This document shows, piece after piece, positions 32,694 to 43,265 of a stretch of 64,000 nt of DNA; within the stretch, counting starts at the first letter, position 1; each line of letters begins with the position of its first letter. The DNA comes from Carallia brachiata (taxonomy: Eukaryota; Streptophyta; Magnoliopsida; Malpighiales; Rhizophoraceae): NCBI GenBank assembly GCA_021464245.1, contig JADCRB010000030.1, forward strand, positions 1,329,376 through 1,393,375, read 5' to 3'. The notes beneath the pieces were generated by a model. It worked only from the letters and a program-made list of their open reading frames with translations. It ran no database searches and was not told the DNA's origin. The translations under genes were made by a program, and so were the position numbers.

Positions 32694-34120
32694 ATGGAGC
32701 AGAACAACCCAAGCTCTAGTCCCCATGTGGTATTACTATCAAGCCCCGGGATGGGCCACCTTATCCCGGTCCTCCAGCTCTGCAAGCGGTTGGTCATGCT
32801 CTACAACTTCGACGTGACTACCTTTTTTGTTGGCTCTCATTCGTCGCCGGCCGAAGCCCACATAATCCAATCGGCCGAGAATTCGGAACTCTGCCGAATT
32901 GTCCAACTTCCGCCAGTTGACATTTCAGGGCTGATCGACCCTGGTGCTGCCATTGTTACTCAAATTTCTGTGATGATGCGTGAAATTAGACCGGCACTCC
33001 GGTCCGCTATTCTCGACCTCAAGGTCCGCCCGGCGGCTTTCATAGTGGACCTTTTTGGAACTGAATCGTTGGTGGTCGCCAAAGAACTTGGGATCCCAAA
33101 TTTTGTGTATTTTGCTCTAATGCATGGTGTTTTGCGCTTTTGACATACCTTCCGGTTCTTCATGTGGAAGTAAAAGGTGAGTATGTTGACCAGAAGGAGC
33201 CGCTCAAGATTCCAGGGTGTGAAGCAGTTCGACCGGAAGATGTGGTTGACCCGATGTTGGACCGGACAGACCAACAATACCTGGAATGTGTGCGGATTGG
33301 AAAGGAGATTCCCAGCGGTGACGGGATTTTAATAAACACGTGGGAGGATTTGCAGTCCACAACTCTTGGCGCCTGCAGAAATAAGGAACTCCTGGGTCGA
33401 GTGGTTGAAGTACCGGTTTACCCAATTGGTCCGCTGACCAGGCCGGTTGGACCATCAGGTATGGAGAGCGAGTTGTATGATTGGTTAAACGGACAGCCCG
33501 ACGAATCGGTGGTGTACGTGTCCTTTGGAAGCGCCGGGACCTTGTCACAAGAGCAAATGATCGAGTTAGCTTGGGGCCTTGAGCTGAGCCAACAGAGGTT
33601 CATTTGGGTGATACGACCACCCACAGTAAAAAACAGTGATGAGACTTTTTTCACTGCAGGTCACGGCGGTGATGACAGATCAACTTGCCTACCAGATGGA
33701 TTTCTGTCCCGAACCCAACACGTGGGCTTGTTCCCACAATGGGGCCCACAAGTGGATATATTGAGCCACCCATCAGTGGGAGGGTTCCTGACCCATTGTG
33801 GCTGGAACTCAGTCCTTGAAAGCCTCATCAATGGGGTGCCGATGATCGCATGGCCACTATACGCGGAGCAAAGGATGAACGCCACGTTGCTAGCAGAGGA
33901 GCTTGGCGTCGCCGTCAGAACGGAGGTTCTACCGTCAAAGCAAGTGGTGGGGAGGAAAGAGATAGAGATGTTGATTAAAAGGATTATGGTAGATGAAGAA
34001 GGTACTAAATTGAGAAACAAGGCCAAGGACTTGAAGCACAGTGCGGAGATGGCTCTAGCTGAGGGTGGCTCTTCTTATAATGCATTGTCTGAATTTGCCA
34101 AGGTGTGCCAGATTAGCTAG
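32694..34120 (+). pseudogene. UGT-C: UGT72-like gene broken by one single-base deletion
   Basis: The N-terminal 141 codons are open and show MEQNNPSS, the catalytic-His motif PGMGHLIP and the catalytic-Asp segment IVDLFGTES. One base is missing near 33114-33118 (TTGCTCTAATGC here, TTGCTTCTAATGC in the homologue UGT-D), and the wrong frame stops at 33143. The remaining 326 codons (33140-34120) are open and contain the linker, FGSAGTLS donor-site loop, and a full PSPG box ending YAEQ. There is also a harmless in-frame 3-nt loss (GLFPQ where others have GLLVPQ). Corrected length would be about 475 residues. The stop is TAG where UGT-A and D have TGG. Young pseudogene or base-calling error. Confidence 0.85.
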
Positions 34121-36585
34121 CAACGCCAAGATGCCGAGTGAGGTTGACCCATTACATTCATGGGTGGTTGTGTTATATAATTAGGTGTGTGTTTTCTTTA
34201 TTATTATTAGGAGAGTTATTGAATAATAAGTTATATAATAAGGATAAAGTCTCTTAAATTTTATTATTGTCGATTGTTGTTATTGTTGTTAATTATTAAT
34301 TAATTTTATAAATTATTAATAAATAAAATAAATTGAATATTTATTTAAATTAATATTAATTTATTGGTGTTAAAATAGTAAAATAATTACGTAGAGACAT
34401 TATATTTTTGTTTTAGTAATTCACTATAGGTTTTTTTTCTTATAAAAAAAAGGAAAAAAGAAAATTGAAAGGAAAACACAAAAAAGATAAAAGATTTTTC
34501 TTAGAAATCCACTATAAATTTTTTTTTAAAAGAAAACAATTACAAAAGGAAAGCAAAAAAAAAGATAAAAGATAAAAAAAGAAATATTTTGATGATTAAT
34601 GATACTATGCAAATTTGAATACCTTACAATTATTTACGTGGTTAATTTTCTAAAGAACTAAAACTAATATATATATATATATAAAAGCTAAATGATGTAG
34701 CGAAGAAATTAAACAATTAAGTAAAATTTTGTGTTTACTATACTTAAAGAATGTGAAAAAGATTAACGAACGCCTATTATTATGCAGTAACACAAGCAGT
34801 CTGCATGGCTTCTTTTATTTCTCCGCCCAGATCAACATAAATAGACAAACATAAAATTGACAACTTCGAATTTTGTGTGGACTAATTCAAGGATAATGCT
34901 GCTGGCAAGAATCTTCATGCTTCAGGGACTGCTGGTCCTGGCTACAAGGATGAGTATGACAACTATATGCACTATAGGTGCTTAATTTTCTTCCGGCAAT
35001 CGTCAAGGTGTATTTGTGATCCTAAATCTGAAAACAACATATTGTGATAAAAATTTCTTGGAAAATTATCGAGATGGGTGTCTTTGATTGTAAAAATAAT
35101 AATAATAATAATAATAATAACAATAATAATGGAGTTTAATTCTTTATCTCGGCACATTACAACACAGGCAATTGAATGCCTGAGCAAGATAAAAAATATC
35201 TCAACTTCATAGAGGACATTTGATGATGATGGCCTACGTGATGATGCCATGCGAAAATGATGGGGAATGCATGGGATCTATTTAATGAGTGCCATTTTCT
35301 GACCACCATATAACCTGAGCTTAGAGCAGGACCACGCTAAACCTTGCTTTATCTCAAGGGATATATTGGAATAGAAAATAACATTATCAATGGCGGGCTA
35401 GAGGGGTACAAAGGGAAAAGTTAAAGACAGCCTAAATGCTTTGCTTACTGATCCTAGGAGGCAAACCTTAGCAAGAATAGATCTTGCATTTCCTGCCATT
35501 CTCGAGCAGCTGGCGGTCTGCCGATACCATGTGCTTAGATTAGCATTCAAGGACTTTCAAAAGTGCATTCGTAATGCTACCGGATCTGGATTGTCTCCAC
35601 AGCACTCGGTAATTTTTTGTATAAGAAAGAAGGAGGACCGGGGATCCTTCTACTGGCTGGACCGGGGATAGTCTCCAAGCCTTTTGCTATTGTTCATCCG
35701 AGAAATGATTTCTTATGTATTCGAGACCAAATTACTCAGTGTGCAGTGATTTTGGGTGTAATTGAATTTAAAAAAAGTTACGTAAACATATAATAGTATG
35801 TATAAAATTAATACATAGAATCTGAATCGTTAGATTATGAAAAATATATTAATTAAAAAAATAAATAAACTGTTACATTAACTAATGTCTTTCTATTTAT
35901 TAAGTTGCGTTCTTGTGCTTTAATGTCCTTCAATTTTTAGATAGTGATGTATAAGTTTTCATATTTTTCAGATGTGTGCGTGTCATTATTTTTCCTACAA
36001 ATAATTATTATCTAAATAATTAGTATAAATTTTAGAATGGAGTGGGTCTATTCTCCAAAAAAAAAAAAATAGCAAAGTACACCACACTCGATGTCAGTAG
36101 TTGCCCACTTTCTTAACCCCAGTTGTTAAATGTATTAAGACTACTCTTAGCTTAGTGATTCATGATAAAGAACATCAATTGGTCCGAATAATTGTTATCA
36201 ATTCAAATACAGGACTCCTAATCTCCTTGTAACAACTAGGACCCAAGACAAGCAGACAAATAATTAATTTTAACTTTTTCTTCTTATCTTTTCGATGAAT
36301 TGTCTAATGAATTTCATTAGATAAGATACAAGACGTGCATTAACAATTTAACTATTTTTTAAAAATTTATTACACTTTTATAATTTATCCATTAACATCA
36401 CCACTTATCTATGGTGTTTGTCTTCTGTCGTTACATTGGCAAGAATATTTTCTGTTTCTCAAATATTTTACAGGATCGCGTGTCACAACAAATGGGACAA
36501 TATGGCAAACAAATAGAGAAGATTTCTCTCCTCCTAAGTGCCTTTTTTTTTTTTTTTCATCTTTCCCTCCGTTTACTCTTTCGCC
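34121..36585. other. Spacer between UGT-C and UGT-D
   Basis: A block at about 34785-34915 is diverged but recognisably homologous to the promoter-distal blocks of the other units (TTTATTTCTCCGCCC, AGACAAACAT, TTTTGTGTGGAC). This shows UGT-D belongs to the same array. An AAT trinucleotide microsatellite lies at about 35093-35120. The first 600 bases after UGT-C are AT-rich without recognised features. Confidence 0.55.
35415..35700 (+). pseudogene. Possible LINE ORF2 fragment
   Basis: The frame contains LNALLTDPRRQTLARID, which resembles the segment between the endonuclease and reverse transcriptase domains of plant LINEs. The rest of the frame (to 35671) is not recognisable to me, and no RT motif follows. 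Tentative. Confidence 0.25.
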
Positions 36586-38010
36586 ATGAAGCAGAACAAC
36601 ACAAGCTCTAGGCCCCATGTCGTTTTACTATCCAGCCCCGGGTGGGGCCACCTAATCCCGATCCTCCAGCTCTGCAAGCGGCTGGTAATGCTCTACAACT
36701 TCGACGTCACTACGTTTGTTGTTGCTTCTCATTCGTCGCCGACCGAAGCCCAGATAATCATTCGGCCACAAGTTCAAAACTCTGGCGAATTGTCGAACTT
36801 CCGCCAGTCGACGTTTCAGGACTGGTCGACCCTGGTGCTGCCGTTGTTTCTCAAATTTCTGTGATGATGCGTGAAATTAGACCGGCACTCCGGTCCGCTG
36901 TTCTTGCCCTTAACATCCGTCTGGCGGCATTAATAGCGGACGGTTTTGGATATGAATCGTTTGTAGTTGCTGAAGAACTTGGGATCCCAAAGTTTGTGTA
37001 TTTTGCTTCTAATGCATGGTCCTTTGCACTTGTGGCGTACCTTCCGGTTCTTGACATGGAGCTGAAAGGAGAATACGTTGACCAGAAAGAGCCGCTCAAA
37101 ATTCTGGGTTGTAAAGCGGTTCGACCGGAAGATGTGGTCGACCCGATGCGGACCGGACCGATCAGCAGTACGCAGAAAGTGTGCGGATAGCGAAGAAAAT
37201 GCTGTGATGGGATTTTAATAAACACGTGGGAGGATCTGGAGTCCACAACTCTTGGCGTACAGAGATATGGAACTTTTGGGTGAGCGTTTAAGGTACCAGT
37301 TTTCCCTGTTGGTCCGCTCGCCAGGCCGGTTGACCATTTGGTGTGAAGAGCGAGTTGAATGATTGGCTAGACAAGCAGGCAAAGGATCAGTGATCTACGT
37401 GTCGTTCGGGAGCGGCGGAACCTTGTCACAAGAGCAAATGACCGAATTGGCTTGGGCTGGAGCTTAGCCAACAGAGATTTATTTGGGTGGTACGGCCGCC
37501 CACAATAAGAAGCAGTGATGAGTCTTTTTTCACAGTGGCAACGTGATGATGATATATCAACTTACTTGCCAGATGGATTTTTGTCTCGAACTCATGAAAT
37601 GGGCCTGTTGGTCCCACAATGGGTCCACAAGTGGACATCTTGAGCCATCCGTCGTGGGAGGGTTCCTGACACATTGTGGCTGGAACTCAGTCCTAGAAAG
37701 CATAACTAACGGAGTGCCAATGATTGTATGGCCACTATACGCAGAGCAAAGGATGAATGCGACGTTGTGGCGGAAGAGCTCGGCGTTGCCGTTTGGACGG
37801 AGGTTCTGCCGTCAAAGGGAGTGGTGGGGAGGAAAGAGATAGAGACGTTGATTAAAAGGATTATGGTAGATGAAGAAGTGCTAAATTAAGAAGCAAGGCT
37901 AAGGAGTTGAAGCAAAGTGCCAAGATGGCTCTGGCTGAGAGTGATTCTTCTTACAATGCATTGTCTGAATTTGCCAGGCGTGCCAGATTAGCTGGAACGC
38001 CAACAAATGA
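36586..38010 (+). pseudogene. UGT-D: heavily decayed UGT72-like pseudogene
   Basis: Begins MKQNNTSSRPHVVLLSSPGW; the conserved GMGHL is GWGHL. A 1-nt deletion near 36757 shifts the frame. The second segment (about 36760-37145) is open and keeps PPVDVSGLVDPGAAV. From about 37147 on, at least fourteen further small deletions and no insertions are seen relative to UGT-C, for example near 37147, 37198, 37256-37300, 37334, 37380, 37456, 37533, 37625, 37652, 37767, 37879, 37976 and 37993. The PSPG region is still readable in pieces ([22 protein letters not shown]). The conserved promoter-like motif of the other copies is not present upstream. A TGA near 38016 would end the ancestral tail. Confidence 0.9.
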
Positions 38011-39960
38011 ATGCTGAGTGAGGTTGACCCATTTACTTCATGATGGTTTTGTTGTTTAGATCTGTTATTGTACTGTGAATTTACGTAATGATAAATAAAT
38101 AAATTAGAAAATCCCAAAAAAATAAAATGCCTTGTTTTTTGGGGAAAAAAAAAAGTTAAGCTTTTTCTGGTGGGTTTTGATTTGAATTAGCGATGAAAAA
38201 TCATTTTCTTCTTCTTGATTAACGGCTGTTATTTAATTGCACGTCACACATGAGATGAACATAAGCGACACTGTGACTGTGCTTTAATTTGTGTTGGCTG
38301 TATGTGTCTGATAAGAAATGAGATGGATCGTGCATTTGTCCAAAACTGGCTTTTCTCGCTAGCTATTTTTTTATTTTTTATTTTTGGTGTTCATTGGGTA
38401 TCTAATATCCCAAGTTTTGGCCTATACAAAAGTGAGTGCTGTTCAGAGTTTCATGGCAAAAGATAATAGGAAGTTGATCGCTAAACAAAGTTGTGGTTGT
38501 GTTCCATCATCACCGATCAGTTGTAACTCAATAGTATTGCAATCGTAACCTAAAAGTTTCGAGGAAAAAAAATATCATTTAGGATATAGTTCTATTATAC
38601 GTAATAATTAACAATTTATTATTATTATTATTTTTAATGAAAATAAGAAATGAGAGTGGTGCCTTATGATTTTTGTTAGGAAATATTGCATCCTTCCAGA
38701 GAGTAAAGAATTAAATAATTACTCAATACTCAATATCGGATAACATAAATTTAATCTCACCGTTCACCTTTTAGCACTCGAATCCAAGACCTGCATTTCG
38801 ACAACAGTAAATACTTACACTAGACTACAACAGTAATATAATTAAAATTTATTCGGTACAGAGAGATATATATTCGGCATCACGAGTGGGCTTGGATTGA
38901 ATCTAAGCGAAGATTAGGATCCTTCAACCGGACCTAAAAGGATAGGCCCAGCGCTTGTCAGAAATGTCTTCCAGGCTCGAAGCTTGCACCGCTGAAGCTC
39001 TTGAATATTTCAAAAGTGAACCCATGGGCAGCCGAACGTTCTCAACCCAACTCACGATCCCATCTTTTGTTTGTATGCACGAATGAGCCGCAAAGGGTTT
39101 CATATATCGATCACTTCTCCACAAATCTTAATCTTATATTTATTATTATGATCAAAATTCAACGTTGTGAGTAGAGAAAAAAAGAATTTAAATCCCACCC
39201 ACGTACTTTAACGTCAAAGTTTACATATTTATTTTCTTGAAAAAGAGCCCATTTCTCCATTAAAACAAATTGTTCATTGCACTACACTGTGTCTTGTTGG
39301 CCTCTCGTGTTGGAAAATAATATTGAGTAGTATAATCAGCATCAAGGTAAAATCACTACATAGAATATAATCAGCATAATTAAGTTTGTACAAGAACGAT
39401 CCAAGTCCAACCATGTGATTATTCGTATTTGTTAACCCATTGACAACTAAATCATTGACTGAAATTCGGAGGATGTGTCAAGTAACCCCAAAAATGATCA
39501 AAGATTTTAAAGTTGCGCTGCATTAAGCCAATGCAATAAGCTCTAATTTGCATTGTCTTGGATATATCTGATCAATGGTATGAAAGGGTAGAAATTTTGT
39601 ACAGGTTTAGCAGTGAGCCTCTAACCAAAGCACATCGAGACGATGAAATCTCTCCTACCCTATAGGAGAGTACTTAAATCAGATTGCATCGATTTGATGC
39701 ATATATTCAAATTGGACTACTAGTAGTTGTTTGAAAATTTTTAAAACCGCAATCAAACAAATACAAAAGTTAAATCAATTAAACCATCATTAGTATTTAT
39801 GGATTGATTTAGTCGGTTTTGTTGCTAGAATTATGTTTATGAGAAAAAATAAATTTTCAAAGGTTTAGATGATAAAAATTTAAAGAAAATTATATAAACA
39901 ATATGGATAATATTCTATTCTAAGCAAACTATTGGAGAAAAAAGCCACTATATTTTTAAA
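38011..39960. other. Intergenic, no supported gene
   Basis: The stretch 38880-39125 is less AT-rich and has a 66-codon minus-strand frame (39124-38924) starting MWRSDRYMKPF that I cannot assign. It may be an exon remnant. The rest is AT-rich. Confidence 0.45.
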
Positions 39961-39964
39961 AAAA

Positions 39965-41065
39965 TGTAAATATATCGAAAATTTAGATTTGGTAGAGATG
40001 ATTATATTTTTTTTTGGAGCAGTTCACATCTATATAAACTAAAATGTTGAGTTTTAATATTATTAGGCAGTAGGTTTGGTGTGGCAATTTTTAAAATTTT
40101 AAAACTGTAATCAAACTGTTAAATGCAATTTATTAAAATTACAAATAATAACTAATCCATTTTAGTTAGTTTTGACAATTTCAAGTTGATTTTGATTGAA
40201 TTAATCGAATTAAAAAGATTGAAAAGTTTTATATACACTGTCCTACCCATTAGCCAAATGGCCATGCCCCATACCCCAGGCAAGGGCCATTTGAGCTAAC
40301 TATTGGCAAGTCCCACTTTGTGGCAAGTCTCCACTCGCTCAATTATTTCTTATGCGACTTATTCTGGAAGCTGCTTGCTCCATTAAGTCCAACTTAATAA
40401 TTCCCTTGCCTTTACGGACCCTGATTTGGGCTTCTGTGTTTGACCCAGTGAGTCGGCTTTTTCACTTTTTCAGTCGCCAGTCACCACCTTAATTTGCCAT
40501 TCAAAATTGTCTAAATAAGGGGAAATAATTACATTCAATTCTTCAAATTAAATGTTTTAGACTCCAGTTTTAGATTTCCAATGATATTTATATACAAATA
40601 TAAATGGATTGAAGTTTTAGATATAGTAGAAATGATTATATTTTTTGGAGTAGTTCGTATCTTTATAAAATAAAATGTTAGATTTTATTATTATTAAACA
40701 GTTCATTTAGTTTTGACGGTTTTTAAATTTCAAAATATAACTAAATTATTAAATATAAATAATTAAATTTTGATGATTTCGTTTTAATTTTAATTAGATG
40801 GATCAAATTAAGAAAATTGAGCGGTTTTATATACATCCGAACCCATTAGTCAAGTAAGTAGTTTATCCCTGCGACAAGAGGCATTTGAGCTGATCGTTGG
40901 CGAGTCCCACCCCGTGACAGGTCTCCACTTGCTCAATTATTTCTTATGTAATTCGTTAGAGAAGCTGACGGCTTCATTAAGTTTGACTTAATAATTCCCT
41001 CGCTTTTATGGACCCATGATTTGACCATTTGGGCTTTTGTGTTTTGACCCAGTGAGTTGGCTTTT
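39965..41065 (+). repeat. Two-copy direct repeat of about 600 bp
   Basis: Copy 1 (about 39965-40470) and copy 2 (about 40580-41065) share a long ordered series of segments: TATATACA, CATTTGAGCT, TCTCCACT, GCTCAATTATTTCTTATG, CTTAATAATTCCC, GACCCAGTGAGT and GGCTTTTTCAC. No protein is encoded. The copies are clearly diverged. Confidence 0.75.
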
Positions 41066-41154
41066 TCACAAAATTCTCTAAACAAGGGGAAATAATTAGA
41101 TTCAAATCTTCAAATTCTAAATTTTATCATTTATATTTACTTTTTTTTTATCAT

Positions 41155-43265
41155 TTTATTATTTATATTTACTTTGATCGGTGAAGTGGGTGCTTTACAC
41201 CCATCCCATGTAACGCGGAAGATTAAAGAAGGTGATGAGATTAGATCCCATAACCTACTCTCAAACCCAAAGATTTAATAACTTAGTTCAAGTAATTTAT
41301 ATTTAATTTAATCTTTGGATTTTTAATATTATAGTAACTAAATCAAATTAGAGATATATTTTTTGAATGTACGTAATTTACATTATTATCCCTTAAATAA
41401 AATACAATCAATAATGACTAATTTCTTTAATAATATTAATGAAATAAGATTGTGTTATGATAAGTAGCGGAAATTTGTTAATTATAATTTTCTTTGTTTT
41501 GTGATAAATTGAGTTGAATTTTCGTAATGTTATGGTCAAATTGAATTAATAGACTTGAAAATGCTTCTTGACTTTAATGAATTCCGAGTCCAAAGCAATA
41601 TGTGCCTCAACCGTGCAAGGAAGAACCCTCTGGAGGTGGAGGGCCCCAAAGTGGGTCCTTGTTCATTTACTCTGTTTTCACTTTTGGAAGCGGAGTATTT
41701 AATTTTGTGGACCCCTGCCTTGTCGCAAAACCACGTCCGCTGCTTATGGATTGGGTTTTTGTGGCAGCCTTGAATATAGTTGCATTTCCAGTCCGTAAAC
41801 TTACTCGGTCTTAGGAAAAAAAATTTACTTGGAGATATTTTAACCAAAAATATAATTTAGAGATAGTTAGTAATTAAAATTAAATTTTTATATCAAAAAT
41901 CTTAGATTTTAACCTTAAAATAGAAGGATGTGAAATTTATATATTTAAAAAAAATTATTTCATTGTGTAACTAATAGTCTAATAAATTTATTTAAATAAA
42001 CAAAAAAATAATGTATACATTTTTTTTATTATTTTAGGTATGAATAAATATTGAGAGAAATTACATATTACATCTATATACATTATATTGTCACCATAAT
42101 ATGATGTAGATTTGAGTCTAAAAAGCGTGAAATTGACTGTATTCGTGTGATGAAAGCTCTGGAAAATTGACCTGAGAAAGGACGTCCATTGACGAGTCAA
42201 GTAGCTCCAAGCTTCTCGCCGTCTTTGTCAATCAGACCCCATCTGCTGAGACTCCGTATTGGAAACGCAATTGGGCCTCGCAAGTTGGCTGAAATTTGAC
42301 ATTTTCCCTACGATAGCCTGCAGCGGCCGTCCCTTAAAGTTGCCAACTTGTGGTGAGCTAAGGGACGATGGTACCACTCATAGAGTGGTCTAGTTAGTCA
42401 GCAGCACTTGATCCTGATTTTGAATATTATCAGGTGGAAAAACTTGAAATTCAGAACTATTAGTACAACTAAATTTAAGTTTTTCTTTGTGAGTTTTATT
42501 GTAGTTATCTGTATTGATTCGAAAGTCTAATACTTTTATAAGGTAATTAAGTCACTATCATCACTGTCTTATTTTGCATAACAAAAGTAAGAACGATGAA
42601 TACAAGATTTTAATTACAAGTTGATATAAGTCTTTAGATACATGTATAATTATAAATACTATAATGATTCTCTTTGTCAAAAAAAAGTTTCAACTCAAAA
42701 TTTTTAAGTACATCTTGAAAATAAGAAATTTACACTTAGTAAACTTTTAAGGGGCAACACTGAACTAGAAATCAAAAGCAAAGATTTTTAGTTAGGGTTA
42801 CTAAGAATAAAATGAGTAATGCTGTTTTAAAGAAATGAAAACTCTTAAAGAGTTATTTTTAGATACATTTTAATAAAAAAAAATTGGTTAAATCACCTAT
42901 AGTCATCTTACCTTTATACGTACAGAAATTTTAGCAATGTGATGTACTTTTGTTTTGTTTTTGTTTTTGTTTTGGGGATAAGAATGATGTGATGTAACTC
43001 TTGAACGGTTGAACCAATAAGATGCATACACTCTACCATCAAATGCAAATAATTTTAAATATGATAATCTTCGGTTGACCAAAATGAACCAAATTACCAC
43101 AATAGTGTACAATGATGTTATAGGCACCCGATAGCGCAAAGCATATAATCGATCGATTTGAGTACACATCCCATTAAATTTTTTTTTTGTAGTACATATC
43201 CCATCATATTTAGTGATCACCCGGAGTGTATTTGTTAGTAGAAAGGGAGTATTATCGAGAATCTT
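41155..43265 (+). repeat. Non-coding tandem repeat, copy 1
   Basis: First of three direct copies. Ordered landmarks: GCTTCTTGACTTTAATG (41562), CAACCGTGCAAGGAAGA (41607), GCTTATGGATTGGGTTTTTG (41742), AGCTCCAAGCTTCTCGC (42202) and ACCAAATTACCACAATAGTG (43089). Short open frames over the less AT-rich part (41536-41847) occur on both strands without a recognisable domain. Confidence 0.8.
41856..41995 (+). repeat. Dispersed SINE-like repeat, copy a
   Basis: About 140 bp of the pattern AGAGATA..AGT-TAAAAT-TAAATTTTTATAT..TTTTAA..AGAAGGATGTGA. Related copies lie at about 44190-44335, 50311-50437 and 62262-62396. Confidence 0.4.

Larger units (their letters stand above)
28528..34120 (+). repeat. 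UGT array unit 3 (flank plus UGT-C)
   Basis: Third and shortest paralogous unit. It shares with unit 2 the LINE insertion and surrounding blocks (28790-28920, 29320-29400), the 29680-29890 and 30210-30560 blocks, and the promoter region 32500-32693. It has its own insertions at 30563-30815 and 30948-31637. A run of 14 C lies at 29594-29607, at the same place as the poly-C run of unit 1. Confidence 0.8.

Noticed and set aside
27077..34120. Programmed frameshifting or short introns as explanations for the breaks in UGT-B and UGT-C
   Set aside because: The sites differ between copies, show no slippery sequence plus structure, and are simple one-base losses against the paralogues. UGT72 genes of this type are single-exon and no GT-AG pair fits.
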